Assembly (NCBI GenBank): GCA_021647505.1
Contig: JAKIUN010000039.1
Span: forward strand, 1-36,128
Direction: 5' to 3'
Source of the DNA: Gammaproteobacteria bacterium
Lineage (GTDB): Bacteria > Pseudomonadota > Gammaproteobacteria > SZUA-152
Length of the DNA: 36,128 nucleotides
Shown piece after piece: positions 15,516 through 24,249 of this stretch (within the stretch, counting starts at the first letter, position 1; the number at the start of each line of letters is the position of its first letter). The notes under the pieces were generated by a model, which saw only the letters and a list, made by a program, of their open reading frames with translations, had not been told where the DNA came from and did no database searches. A program made the position numbers and the translations under genes.

Positions 15516-17600
15516 TCAAGTCCCCACCGTGGCGGTAATCTTGACCTGCTTGTTATCCGGTATCTCGTTGAACGCCAGCACATGCATATTGGGAATGCTG
15601 TGTCTGACGAAGCGTGCCAGCAATCCCCGCAGGCCGGCTGATACCAGCAGTACTGCAGGATGTCCGGCGGCTTCCTGGCGCTGAGCCTGCTCGGCCAGGG
15701 AACGTTGCAGGTTCTCTGCCAGTCCCGGTTCGAGTCCGCCGGCTTGATCGGCGCCACCTGCCAGGGTCTGCTGCAATAACTGTTCCAACCTTGGATCCAA
15801 GGTCATTACCGACAGATCCGCCCCCATACCACTGATTTTCTGGACAATTGAGCGACTCAGGGCGACCCGCACGGCCGCAGAGAGAACGCCGGGGTCTTGA
15901 CTGTTTGATGCATGTTCCGCCAAGGTTTCGGCGATCGTGCGTATGTCGCGGATGGGAATCCGTTCCTGCAGCAGGTTCTGCAATACCTTCAGCACCACAC
16001 CCAAAGGCAGCAGCTTGGGTACCAGATCCTCCACCAGCTTGGGCGCCGACTTGGCCAGCTTGTCGAGCAGTTGTTGCACCTCTTCGTGACCCAGCAGCTC
16101 GGCAGCATGGCTCTGCAGGATGTGACTGAGGTGGGTGGCGATCACGGTGCTGGCATCCACCACCGTGTAACCCAAGCTTTGCGCCTGGTTACGCTGTGAG
16201 GGATCGATCCACACCGCCTCCAGGCCAAAGGCCGGATCGGTGGTGGCAATGCCGCCGGGAAGGGTACCGAACACCTGCCCGGGATTGATGGCCATGTCAC
16301 GATCCGGGTGGATCTCAGCCTCGCCGACGGGCACGCCCATCAGGGCCAGACGGTAAGTATTGGGCGACAGATCGAGGTTGTCACGGATGTGCACCGAAGG
16401 AATCAGGAAGCCCAGCTCCTGCGACAGCTTCTTGCGTACGCCCTTGATGCGGCCCATCAACTGTCCGCCCTGACTACGGTCGACCATGGGGATCAATCGA
16501 TAGCCCACTTCCAGGCCAATGATATCCACCGGCTCCACGTCGTCCCAGCTCAGTTCCTTGTTTTCCGGCGTGGTCTCCTGCGCGGGTGCCGCCACGGGCT
16601 TATCGGCGCTTTTCTGCCGTCGTTTCGCAATCCACCAAGCGGAGCCACCCGCCATGGCCGCCAGACTCAAAAAGACCAGATTGGGCATGCCGGGGATCAG
16701 GCCCATGGTGCCAATAATGGTGGCTGCCACAGCCAGTGCCTTGGGGTTCTCGAACAATTGCTCGAGCACCTGTCCGCCCATGTCCTGCGAGGCGGAATTA
16801 CGCGTCACCATCAGGCCGGCGGCCGTGGACAGCAGTAATGAGGGAATTTGTGCCACCAGGCCGTCACCGATGGTCAGCAGGGTATAGTTGTGGGTGGCGT
16901 CGCTCATACTCATGCCGTGCTGCAGCATGCCCACCGTCAAACCTCCAATGATGGTGATCACCAGAATCAGGATGCCGGCCACCGCATCACCACGCACGAA
17001 CTTGCCGGCGCCGTCCATGGAGCCATAGAAATCGGCTTCCTGGGTGACCTCGGTGCGACGCTCGCGGGCCTCCTCCTGAGTAATGATGCCGGCGTTGAGG
17101 TCGGCGTCGATGGCCATCTGCTTGCCGGGCATGGAATCCAGGGTGAAACGCGCACTCACCTCGGCCACACGGGTGGCGCCCTTGGTAACCACGACGAAGT
17201 TAATGATCACCAGGATCATGAAGATAACGATACCCACTGCTGTGTTACCGCCGACGACAAATTCACCAAAGGCCTTGATTACCTGCCCGGCAGCATCGGT
17301 GCCGGTATGGCCTTCCAGCAGCACCACACGCGTCGAGGCGATATTCAGTGACAAACGCAGCAGGGTAGCCAACAGCAGAATGGTGGGGAACACGGCGAAA
17401 TCCAGTGGCCGCTTGACGTACACCGACGCCAGCAGGATCACCAGCGCCAGAGAGATATTGAAGGTAAACAGGATGTCCAGCATGAAGGGTGGCAATGGCA
17501 CCACCATCATGGCCAGCATCACCATCACCAGAAGAGGGGCACCGAGCCCGCTACTGGCCAGGCGCTTGGCGCGTTCAATTAATTGGCGGGTATCCATCAC
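15516..17600 (-). CDS. flhA: Flagellar export gate protein FlhA
   Basis: 694 residues, normal length. About eight membrane segments fill residues 20-320, including L-P-P-F-M-L-D-I-L-F-T-F-N-I-S-L-A and the conserved FHIPEP-type stretch with F-A-V-F-P-T-I-L-L-L-A-T-L-L-R-L. After a linker, the large cytoplasmic domain (about 350-694) binds chaperone-substrate complexes. FlhA forms the nonameric export ring of the flagellar type III system. It overlaps the flhB stop by 4 bases (ATGA). Confidence 0.96.
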   Translation of the reverse strand: MMDTRQLIERAKRLASSGLGAPLLVMVMLAMMVVPLPPFMLDILFTFNISLALVILLASVYVKRPLDFAVFPTILLLATLLRLSLNIASTRVVLLEGHTGTDAAGQVIKAFGEFVVGGNTAVGIVIFMILVIINFVVVTKGATRVAEVSARFTLDSMPGKQMAIDADLNAGIITQEEARERRTEVTQEADFYGSMDGAGKFVRGDAVAGILILVITIIGGLTVGMLQHGMSMSDATHNYTLLTIGDGLVAQIPSLLLSTAAGLMVTRNSASQDMGGQVLEQLFENPKALAVAATIIGTMGLIPGMPNLVFLSLAAMAGGSAWWIAKRRQKSADKPVAAPAQETTPENKELSWDDVEPVDIIGLEVGYRLIPMVDRSQGGQLMGRIKGVRKKLSQELGFLIPSVHIRDNLDLSPNTYRLALMGVPVGEAEIHPDRDMAINPGQVFGTLPGGIATTDPAFGLEAVWIDPSQRNQAQSLGYTVVDASTVIATHLSHILQSHAAELLGHEEVQQLLDKLAKSAPKLVEDLVPKLLPLGVVLKVLQNLLQERIPIRDIRTIAETLAEHASNSQDPGVLSAAVRVALSRSIVQKISGMGADLSVMTLDPRLEQLLQQTLAGGADQAGGLEPGLAENLQRSLAEQAQRQEAAGHPAVLLVSAGLRGLLARFVRHSIPNMHVLAFNEIPDNKQVKITATVGT

Positions 17601-18736
17601 TCTTCATCTCGTTTCAGGTCATCGGGGATCGGCATATCGGCACCGAATTCCGGCGCAATACCACCATTGAGGTTGTAATGACGCAACTGGAAGACATAGG
17701 CCAGCACCTGCGCCACGGCCAAAAACAGCCCGGCAGGAATCTCTTCATTTAATTCGGTGTGGTGATATATAGCGCGCGCCAATGGCGGCGCAGAGACAAT
17801 AAGTACATCATTGGCGACGGCAATACGACGGATATGACCGGCCACTTCATCGACACCCAGAGCGACCACGATGGGCGCCGCACTCTTTTCCTGATCGTAT
17901 TTCAGCGCCACCGAATAATGGGTCGGGTTGGTGATCACCACGTCGGCCTTGGGCACCTCTTCCATCATGCGGCGTTGGGCGATTTCCTGCTGGGTCTGGC
18001 GGATCTTGCTCTTCAGCTCCGGACTCCCCTCCGTCTCCTTGAATTCATCCTTCACTTCCTGCTTGGTCATGCGCTGCTGGCGCGAGTGATCCCAGATCTG
18101 AAAAGGCACATCCAGTATCGCCACCAGAATCAATGCGCTGCTGAGCCAAAGCACCATGAAAATCAGTTCGTCGCCGAGGTGGGCGATACCTTTGTTCACG
18201 TCCTCGTAACCCAGGGCTAGAAAAATATCCATTTTGCTGACCAACAACCAATAGCCCACTGCGCCAACCAAGACCAGCTTGATAACAGATTTCACCAACT
18301 CCGCCAGGCTCTTGGCGGAGAAAATCCGCCCCATACCCTTGATGGGGTCGATCTTCTTCAGATCCGGTTGCAGCGGCTTGATACTGAATGACCAGCCACC
18401 CAGCGCCATGGGAGCAAGAATGGCAACAACGACCAGCAGACACATCAGTGGAGTCACCAAGGCCAAGCCGGCGAAGGCTGAATCGGCAAACATACGCAGC
18501 ATCGCCGCAGTATCGAATACGGCCTCACGCTGCAAGCTGAGATTGTTGCGTAGGATTACCTCCAGACCAGTGACCATGCCCTTGCCCAGGAGCAGAAATC
18601 CGGCACAACCCACCAGCATCATGATGACCGTGGTGAGTTCCTTCGAGCGGGCGATCTGTCCCTTGTCACGGGACTCTTGTTTGCGTTTGCCCGTCGCCTC
18701 TTCCGAGCGTTCCTGGCCGTTGTCGTTTTGTGCCAC
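17597..18736 (-). CDS. flhB: Flagellar export switch protein FlhB
   Basis: 379 residues. The charged N-terminus E-E-A-T-G-K-R-K-Q-E-S-R-D-K-G-Q-I is followed by four membrane segments (about 30-50, 85-110, 140-165 and 185-205). The cytoplasmic part contains the autocleavage site N-P-T-H in V-I-T-N-P-T-H-Y-S-V-A-L-K-Y. Cleavage there switches export from rod/hook to filament substrates. It begins one base after fliR. Confidence 0.96.
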   Translation of the reverse strand: MAQNDNGQERSEEATGKRKQESRDKGQIARSKELTTVIMMLVGCAGFLLLGKGMVTGLEVILRNNLSLQREAVFDTAAMLRMFADSAFAGLALVTPLMCLLVVVAILAPMALGGWSFSIKPLQPDLKKIDPIKGMGRIFSAKSLAELVKSVIKLVLVGAVGYWLLVSKMDIFLALGYEDVNKGIAHLGDELIFMVLWLSSALILVAILDVPFQIWDHSRQQRMTKQEVKDEFKETEGSPELKSKIRQTQQEIAQRRMMEEVPKADVVITNPTHYSVALKYDQEKSAAPIVVALGVDEVAGHIRRIAVANDVLIVSAPPLARAIYHHTELNEEIPAGLFLAVAQVLAYVFQLRHYNLNGGIAPEFGADMPIPDDLKRDEE

Positions 18737-18737
18737 G

Positions 18738-19514
18738 TCAACCTCCCGCCAGCCAGCGCATGAATTTGAAGATAATCGTCAGCTGATGACTCACCTGCGC
18801 GGAGATCACATCCATGGTAAGCATCATGATAAAAAAACCCGCCAGAATGGCGATGGGAAAACCTAATGAAAAAATGTTGAACTGCGGTGCCGAGCGGGTA
18901 ACGATGCCGAAAGTCAGGTTGATCAACAACAGCGAGGCGATAGCCGGCAGAGCGATCTGCACCGCACCGGCATACATATTTCCGCCCCACACCGCGAGCT
19001 GCCACATGCCATCGCGGCTGAGGCCATGCATGCCGATGGGCAGGGTTCTGAAGCTTTCCGCCACCACATCGATGAACACCAGATGCCCATCCAGGGCAAA
19101 GAAAATCAGGGTCAGCATAATAACGTAAAACTGACTGATAACCGGCACCGTGGTGCCGGAAGTGGGATCAACCATAGTGGCGAAACCCAGGCCCATTTGA
19201 TAGGCGATGATCTGTCCACCCAGTACAAACATGGCAAAAATCAATCGCAGGGCCAGCCCCATGGCGACGCCGATAATAATCTGGTTAAGGGTGATCAGGA
19301 CGGCCTCGCCACTGAGTGGATCAACCGCCGGTGGTGCGGGTAAGGTCGGCATAATGACCAGGGTGATCATCAGGGCGAAGACCAGTTTGATGCGCGTCGG
19401 AACCGTGCGTGCGCCAAACACCGGCGCCGCCGTCACCAATGCCGCAACACGAAACAGCGGCCAGAGAAAGGCCCCGACCCATGACATGATTTCCGAACTG
19501 GCAAGGGTCATCAT
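18738..19514 (-). CDS. fliR: Flagellar export gate protein FliR
   Basis: 258 residues with six hydrophobic segments spread through most of its length. It contains L-W-P-L-F-R-V-A-A-L-V-T-A-A-P-V-F-G near the N-terminus and L-L-L-I-N-L-T-F-G-I-V-T-R-S-A-P-Q-F-N in the second half, both typical of FliR. It assembles with FliP and FliQ into the export channel. It lies between fliQ and flhB with short spacing, in the usual order. Confidence 0.96.
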   Translation of the reverse strand: MMTLASSEIMSWVGAFLWPLFRVAALVTAAPVFGARTVPTRIKLVFALMITLVIMPTLPAPPAVDPLSGEAVLITLNQIIIGVAMGLALRLIFAMFVLGGQIIAYQMGLGFATMVDPTSGTTVPVISQFYVIMLTLIFFALDGHLVFIDVVAESFRTLPIGMHGLSRDGMWQLAVWGGNMYAGAVQIALPAIASLLLINLTFGIVTRSAPQFNIFSLGFPIAILAGFFIMMLTMDVISAQVSHQLTIIFKFMRWLAGG

Positions 19515-19527
19515 AGGGATACCCCGC

Positions 19528-19797
19528 TTAGCCGATGATCATCGGGATTTCACTGAGCAGGCGCTGGGTGAAATCCATCAGCAAGGTCAACAGCCAGGGA
19601 CCCGCCGCCATCAGGGTAAGAAAGGTGATGCCCAGTTTGGGAATAAAACTCAGGGTCTGCTCATTAAGCTGGGTGGCGGCCTGGAACATACTCACCAGCA
19701 GACCCACGGCCAGTGCCGGCAGAAGAATAATTCCGGTCAGCAACAGGGTAACCTCAAGGGCCTTTTGCGCGATGGTCAATACCATTTCCGGGGTCAT
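19528..19797 (-). CDS. fliQ: Flagellar export gate protein FliQ
   Basis: 89 residues, the standard length, with two membrane helices at about 15-40 and 55-77. It has Q-A-A-T-Q-L-N-E-Q-T-L-S-F-I-P-K between them, the FliQ signature. It packs around FliP/FliR in the export gate. Unlike the rest of the operon, it is separated from fliP by 251 bases that hold a MITE-like insertion, so its expression may depend on read-through. Confidence 0.96.
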   Translation of the reverse strand: MTPEMVLTIAQKALEVTLLLTGIILLPALAVGLLVSMFQAATQLNEQTLSFIPKLGITFLTLMAAGPWLLTLLMDFTQRLLSEIPMIIG

Positions 19798-19814
19798 GAT
19801 TATTTTCCTTTAGC

Positions 19815-20010
19815 GTAATTACTTACACCATGAAGAACATGAAGCGCATAAAGGTTTCACAGGACAAAGCTTTTGATACCCTGCAATGTTTTTGCACTTT
19901 TCAGCACCAATACAATCTGGTCATCAATCAACAATCTATACGATAGCCACAATCAAGGTGAACAGCTTTGTATTCAACCGGTAGTGGGCATTCAAGGTGT
20001 AAGTAGTTAC
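19815..20010. mobile_element. MITE-like element between fliP and fliQ
   Basis: Terminal inverted repeats of 20 bases, with two mismatches, lie at 19815-19834 and 19991-20010. The outer ends are GTAATTACTTACACC and GGTGTAAGTAGTTAC. The hexamer CCTTTA occurs just outside both ends (19807-19812 and 20011-20016), which fits a target duplication. The 196-bp body has no reading frame. Inserted elements of this size without a transposase are typical MITEs. Confidence 0.6.
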
Positions 20011-20048
20011 CCTTTATCGCACGGCCACCCGGGAAGGGATAATTGAAA

Positions 20049-20798
20049 TCAGACGTAAAAACTCGATGCCAGCGTACCCATAATCATGGCCCAACCATCC
20101 ACCAGCACGAACAGCATGATCTTGAAAGGCAGTGAAATGATCATCGGTGACAACATCATCATGCCCATGGCCATCAGTACCGACGCCACCACCAGATCAA
20201 TAATCAGGAAGGGGATAAAAATCAGAAAGCCGATCTGATAGGCAGTCTTCAGTTCGCTGGTAATGAATGACGGCATCAGCAGGGAAAAGGGCACATCGGC
20301 AGGGTCATCAATGGGCTCACTACCGGCGATATCAGCGAACATGGACAGGTCTTTGTCACGCGTCTGCGCCAACATGAATTCACGAAATGGCAGGCTGGCG
20401 CGTTCGAAGGCCACCTTGGCCTCAATCTTTTCATCCAGATAGGGCACCACGGCGTCGTCGTAAACCTGGGTGAATACCGGCGACATGACGAAGAAGGTCA
20501 GAAACAATGCCAGACCAATGAGAATCTGTCCGGACGGCGCCTGCGGCATGCCCACCGCCTGACGCACAATAGCCAGCACGATAATGATACGAGTAAAGGA
20601 AGTCAGCATGATCAGTGCCGCAGGCAGCAGGCTGAAGGCGGTCATCAAGGCCAATATCTGCAGACCCACGCTGTAAGTCTGGCCGCCGTCTTTTTCGGTG
20701 GTCACGGAAAGTATCTGCAAACCGGGCTCGGCCGCCTGTGCCAGACCGGAGAACAGCAAGGCCGATAGGGCAATGATGAACGGGAAACGACCGCGCAT
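20049..20798 (-). CDS. fliP: Flagellar export gate protein FliP
   Basis: 249 residues. It starts with a cleavable signal peptide ending L-A-Q-A-A-E-P-G, as usual for FliP. Four membrane segments follow (about 45-70, 85-115, 185-210 and 220-240). The conserved blocks M-L-T-S-F-T-R-I-I-I-V-L-A-I-V-R-Q-A and P-F-L-I-I-D-L-V-V-A-S-V-L-M-A-M-G-M are present. It forms the pentameric heart of the export channel. Its start overlaps the fliO stop by one base (TAATG). Confidence 0.96.
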   Translation of the reverse strand: MRGRFPFIIALSALLFSGLAQAAEPGLQILSVTTEKDGGQTYSVGLQILALMTAFSLLPAALIMLTSFTRIIIVLAIVRQAVGMPQAPSGQILIGLALFLTFFVMSPVFTQVYDDAVVPYLDEKIEAKVAFERASLPFREFMLAQTRDKDLSMFADIAGSEPIDDPADVPFSLLMPSFITSELKTAYQIGFLIFIPFLIIDLVVASVLMAMGMMMLSPMIISLPFKIMLFVLVDGWAMIMGTLASSFYV

Positions 20799-21265
20799 TA
20801 TCCCAACCCCCGACTTTTCAGTGCGGACTGCATGCGCATAGCAAAACTGGGAACACCCACGTTATCCACCACCGACGCCTCGGCATTACCATCGCCGGAG
20901 GTCAGCGGTTGATCCAGCACATGCAAGGTACGAACCTGACCCGGCGCCACACCTAACACTAACTGTTGATCACCAACCTGTAACAGCACCACGCGTTCAC
21001 GTGTACCCAGCGATATACCACCAATGATCTTCATCTGCCCCTGCACACCACCACGCAGGTTGCCGAAACGCTTCACCGCCCACCCGATGGCGACGATCAC
21101 CGCCAGCACAGCCAGCAAACCGAGAGTGGTCTGTAACAAATGAGAGGTGACATTATTATCCGTCAACACGGTGCTGACCGGGGCCTTCTCCTCGGCAGCC
21201 AGTACCGTCCCGGCGATCAAACCGGTGATGGTGGTAATAATCTGTATCAGCGGCATTTTCATCAT
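20798..21265 (-). CDS. fliO: Flagellar export assembly protein FliO
   Basis: 155 residues. An N-terminal signal-like helix is followed by a membrane helix at about 45-65 (L-L-A-V-L-A-V-I-V-A-I-G-W-A-V-K-R-F). The cytoplasmic domain has I-I-G-G-I-S-L-G-T-R-E-R-V-V-L-L-Q-V-G, the FliO hallmark. It helps assemble FliP complexes. Its start overlaps the fliN stop. Confidence 0.93.
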   Translation of the reverse strand: MMKMPLIQIITTITGLIAGTVLAAEEKAPVSTVLTDNNVTSHLLQTTLGLLAVLAVIVAIGWAVKRFGNLRGGVQGQMKIIGGISLGTRERVVLLQVGDQQLVLGVAPGQVRTLHVLDQPLTSGDGNAEASVVDNVGVPSFAMRMQSALKSRGLG

Positions 21266-21753
21266 TTCAGTTTCTTGATACGTTCCTGGGCACTAATAAC
21301 ATCGGTGAGGCGAATACCGTATTTCTCATTCACCACCACGACTTCACCATGCGCAATAAGCGTTCCATTAACCTTCACGTCCAGCGGCTCACCCGCCAGG
21401 CGTTCCAGCTCCACCACTGAGCCTTGATTCAGTTTCAGCAAATTGCGGATACTGATTTTTGCCGATCCGATCTGCAAACTGATATTAACGGGAATATCCA
21501 GAATCACATCAAGGCTGACATCTTCCAGGGTTTCGCCATTTCCTTCTGCCTGCAGATTTTCCATCGGCGCCTGCTCGACCTTATCGACAGTATCTTCCTC
21601 AGCACTGGCCTGTTCGGCCAACGCATCTCCCCAATCGGCCTCTGCCGAAGCGGCCTCACTCGAGGCCTCTCCTTCGACACTGGTCTGCTCCGCCATGGCG
21701 GCAGCCCAATCATCGCCAGCGCCGCTGTCTTCTGTGTCTGTCGTATCGTTCAT
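21262..21753 (-). CDS. fliN: Flagellar switch protein FliN
   Basis: 163 residues, longer than the E. coli protein because of an acidic, Ala/Glu-rich N-terminal region (about 1-70). The C-terminal SpoA domain (about 80-160) contains V-I-L-D-I-P-V-N-I-S-L-Q-I-G, L-L-K-L-N-Q-G-S-V-V-E-L and V-N-G-T-L-I-A-H-G-E-V-V-V-V-N. It forms the base of the C-ring with FliM and docks the export ATPase regulator FliH. Confidence 0.96.
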   Translation of the reverse strand: MNDTTDTEDSGAGDDWAAAMAEQTSVEGEASSEAASAEADWGDALAEQASAEEDTVDKVEQAPMENLQAEGNGETLEDVSLDVILDIPVNISLQIGSAKISIRNLLKLNQGSVVELERLAGEPLDVKVNGTLIAHGEVVVVNEKYGIRLTDVISAQERIKKLK

Positions 21754-21789
21754 GTGCTTACCTATATATTTTATGTTCTGCTACACATT

Positions 21790-22857
21790 CTATTGATGGT
21801 TCACTGCTCTGACGGGTTCAGGAAGTTGCAGAGGTTCACTGTCCGACTTTCTTTCCAAAACCGGCTGCGCCTCAGGGTTGGATGGCAAGGTGACCTGCTC
21901 GACAACCTTGACGGCCTCATTGCCATTGGAAACTCCATACTTGCCACGAAATACCGGAACCCCCTCGGCACTCACCGTCACCAACTCCGGAATATCCACC
22001 GAAATCACATCACCAGCCTTCATGTCCAGCACATCACGCAGGTTCATTTCTACCTCGGTCAAGACGCAAGAAAGATGCACTTTTGCACTTTTGACTTCTT
22101 CGTGCAGGGAAAACCCCCAGCGCCCATCGGCGTCATCACGATCACTCTGCACACCAGCATCGAGGATCTCGCGCATTGGCTCTAACATTGAATAGGGCAT
22201 CGTGACATGAAAGTCTCCGCCACCGCCTTCGATCTCCACATGAAAGGTCGTCACTACCACCACTTCGCTGGGGCTGACGATATTGGCAAACTGGGGATTC
22301 ACTTCTGAATTGATAAACTCAAAATCCAGATCCATCACTGGTGACCAGGCCTCTTTCAGGTCGATGAAAACCTGGTCGAGGATGATCTGGATCACACGCC
22401 GCTCGGTGGGGGTAAACTCACGGCCTTCGATCTTGGTGTGGAAGCTGCCGTCACCACCGAAATAATTGTCCACCACCATGAACACCAATTTGGGATCGAG
22501 CACGAACAGCGCCGTTCCCCGCAACGGTTTGATACGCACCATATTGAGACTGGTGGGCACAAACAGGCTGTGCACATATTCAGAAAACTTCAGCATCTGC
22601 ACACCACCAACGGAGATTTCTGCACTGCGGCGCAACATGTTGAACAGGCTGATACGGAACAAGCGCGCATAACGCTCGTTGACCATCTCCAGGGTCGGCA
22701 TGCGTCCACGGACGATGCGATCCTGGGTGGTGAAGTCATATTCACGGGCCTCTCCATCGGCAAGGTCATCCTCGGCATCGGTATCGATATCGCTGCTGGA
22801 GACACCGTGCAGCAGAGCATCGATTTCGTCCTGGGAAAGAAGGTCGTTTACGGCCAT
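21790..22857 (-). CDS. fliM: Flagellar switch protein FliM
   Basis: 355 residues. The N-terminal CheY-P binding peptide reads L-S-Q-D-E-I-D-A-L-L-H-G. The CheC-like middle domain (about 50-245) has the FliG-contacting turn E-Y-V-H-S-L-F-V-P-T-S-L-N, and the C-terminal SpoA domain (about 255-330) contains V-D-I-P-E-L-V-T-V. It receives CheY-P and sets rotation direction. The gap to fliL is 18 bases. Confidence 0.96.
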   Translation of the reverse strand: MAVNDLLSQDEIDALLHGVSSSDIDTDAEDDLADGEAREYDFTTQDRIVRGRMPTLEMVNERYARLFRISLFNMLRRSAEISVGGVQMLKFSEYVHSLFVPTSLNMVRIKPLRGTALFVLDPKLVFMVVDNYFGGDGSFHTKIEGREFTPTERRVIQIILDQVFIDLKEAWSPVMDLDFEFINSEVNPQFANIVSPSEVVVVTTFHVEIEGGGGDFHVTMPYSMLEPMREILDAGVQSDRDDADGRWGFSLHEEVKSAKVHLSCVLTEVEMNLRDVLDMKAGDVISVDIPELVTVSAEGVPVFRGKYGVSNGNEAVKVVEQVTLPSNPEAQPVLERKSDSEPLQLPEPVRAVNHQ

Positions 22858-22875
22858 GTCGTCGAATTCCGCCGG

Positions 22876-23412
22876 CTACTGCATCACAAAGCTGGTGAAG
22901 TACACTGCATCCACACCGGCGTCACCGGTCTCTTCTTGCAGAATTTCCTGAATCACAGACAAGGCCTCCTCACGCAAGGCCTCTTTGCCTTCCAAGGTAT
23001 TCACGCTATCGTAAGTCTGGCTGCTGAACAGCAGCATCAAGTTGTTACGGATCACCGGCAAATGCTGTTCAATATACTCCGGCACCTTGGGATCGCGCGC
23101 CATCACCTCCACGGTGATTTGCAAAAAACGTGCGCGCCCCTGGCTGGCGAAATTGACCACAAAAGCGGGATCGATGGGGATGTACACCGCTGGCAAATTC
23201 GCCGTTGAATCACTGTCATCCTCATCATGCCCCCCGTCATGCCCCTCCTCCACAGCGACATGACCGCCACCAGCGCCGGGTAATACGCCGGCAACGAACA
23301 GACCGCCCACGACAAGCACAATGGCGGTCATCAGCGGCAACACGCCGAAGAGAAGGATCTTGGTCACCATCGAGCCCTTAGGCTTTTCCTGGTCCTTGTC
23401 ATCATCTGCCAT
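22876..23412 (-). CDS. fliL: Stator-associated membrane protein FliL
   Basis: 178 residues. A short charged cytoplasmic start and one membrane helix (about 17-42) are followed by a His/Gly/Asp-rich linker. The periplasmic domain includes Y-I-P-I-D-P-A-F-V-V-N-F, V-P-E-Y-I-E-Q-H-L-P-V-I-R-N-N-L and the terminal V-Y-F-T-S-F-V-M-Q. FliL supports torque and stator retention. It is the first gene of the operon and has a sigma-54 promoter upstream. Confidence 0.95.
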   Translation of the reverse strand: MADDDKDQEKPKGSMVTKILLFGVLPLMTAIVLVVGGLFVAGVLPGAGGGHVAVEEGHDGGHDEDDSDSTANLPAVYIPIDPAFVVNFASQGRARFLQITVEVMARDPKVPEYIEQHLPVIRNNLMLLFSSQTYDSVNTLEGKEALREEALSVIQEILQEETGDAGVDAVYFTSFVMQ

Positions 23413-23474
23413 GGCTTTAATTCCTCAATTTCTGTGCAGCTTCGGTACTAAATAGACGTTTACACCTGCCTTAC

Positions 23475-23490
23475 TGCAAATGCTATGCCA
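23475..23490 (-). promoter_or_regulatory. Sigma-54 promoter of the fliL operon
   Basis: On the minus strand it reads TGGCATAGCATTTGCA, with GG and GC elements at the required spacing (-24/-12). Transcription should start near 23464, about 50 bases before the fliL ATG. RpoN-dependent expression of the fliLMNOPQ-type operon is known in Pseudomonas and Vibrio. Confidence 0.8.
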
Positions 23491-23669
23491 CTCGACCATA
23501 GCAACATAACCTCAATATTTTTAATGAGTTACAAATACAGCATTAGGGAATGGCAATTTTTTGACTGGCTGTGGGCGTCCACATAGCCGGAAATCCGTCA
23601 GTTGTATGGAATGGCCGTTGTCGCGACCTGGAGGGTTCGATGGACGAAAAATCTGGACATAGATCGCCG

Positions 23670-23843
23670 GCCAGTAGCCTGGGTTGAGCCTGCGAAACCC
23701 GGGTAATTCAGGCTGTGAAACAGTGTCAGTATCCGCAGTAGCGGGGGATAAATGGTTAACGAGAGGGAGAGAGAAAAGGAGGGGCTTATTGAGTGAGTCT
23801 TCTTTGCTTCCCGGGTTTCGCAGGCTCAACCCAGGCTACTGGC
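23670..23843. repeat. Perfect 34-bp inverted repeat element
   Basis: The arms at 23670-23703 and 23810-23843 are exact reverse complements. The outer part reads GCCAGTAGCCTGGGTTGAGC and the inner part ends GAAACCCGGG. The loop is 106 bases without a gene. AGCCTGGGTTGAGC/GAAACCCGGG recalls a palindromic repeat family dispersed in proteobacteria. The right arm touches the stop codon of the lipoprotein gene at 23843. On RNA the two arms could form a strong hairpin and act as a terminator in both directions. The 108 bases between fliL and about 23520 hold its promoter; 23521-23669 holds nothing I recognise. Confidence 0.8.
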
Positions 23844-24115
23844 TAATCTTTGCTCAGGACGAATAAACCATATGGCAACAAGATTGTGTCAGCGGCAAGA
23901 CATAAGGGAATATCAATGAATTTTACGTATACTTGCCCATAATACTGGTAATCATCAAAGCTTTTATAAAACTTGGTAATAGCGGATTTCGTTCCCGCAT
24001 AAGGGTATAAAGGCTGAGTTTTTGTGGCATGAGTGGCATGTACCTGCAACGTGGAGCAACCCACCAGGAAAAACGTCATCTGCAAAAAGAAAATCGTTGC
24101 CGCTATCCGCATCAT
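23843..24115 (-). CDS. YceK/YidQ-like lipoprotein
   Basis: 90 residues from the ATG at 24115. A signal peptide with lipobox F-F-L-V-G-C-S-T-L leads to a mature domain with P-L-Y-P-Y-A-G-T-K and F-I-D-I-P-L-C-L-A-A-D-T-I-L-L-P-Y. The spacing of Y-P-Y-A-G-T and the D-x-P-x-x-x-x-x-D-T-x-x-L-P-Y block match my recollection of the small YceK/YidQ (DUF1375-type) outer-membrane lipoproteins. Function is unknown. A longer reading to 24211 is possible but would put the lipobox far from the N-terminus. Confidence 0.72.
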   Translation of the reverse strand: MMRIAATIFFLQMTFFLVGCSTLQVHATHATKTQPLYPYAGTKSAITKFYKSFDDYQYYGQVYVKFIDIPLCLAADTILLPYGLFVLSKD

Positions 24116-24249
24116 GGCACTTAACCTTGATGTATTATTTGAAGATAGAGTGGGTGAAAACGCAACATCGCAGGTACCCTTTGGCGTCTCACCTGCCTCC
24201 TCAATCTCCAATGAGCGCCTGTCTCACTTGTTTTGACCAACGAATGAGT

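Noticed and set aside
16848-17351. Plus-strand His/Asp-rich frame opposite flhA
   Set aside because: Antisense of the conserved FlhA membrane region; composition is an artefact.
23521-23829. Minus-strand frame running through the 34-bp inverted repeat
   Set aside because: It crosses both the repeat and the sequence next to the fliL promoter, has no ribosome-binding site and no family.
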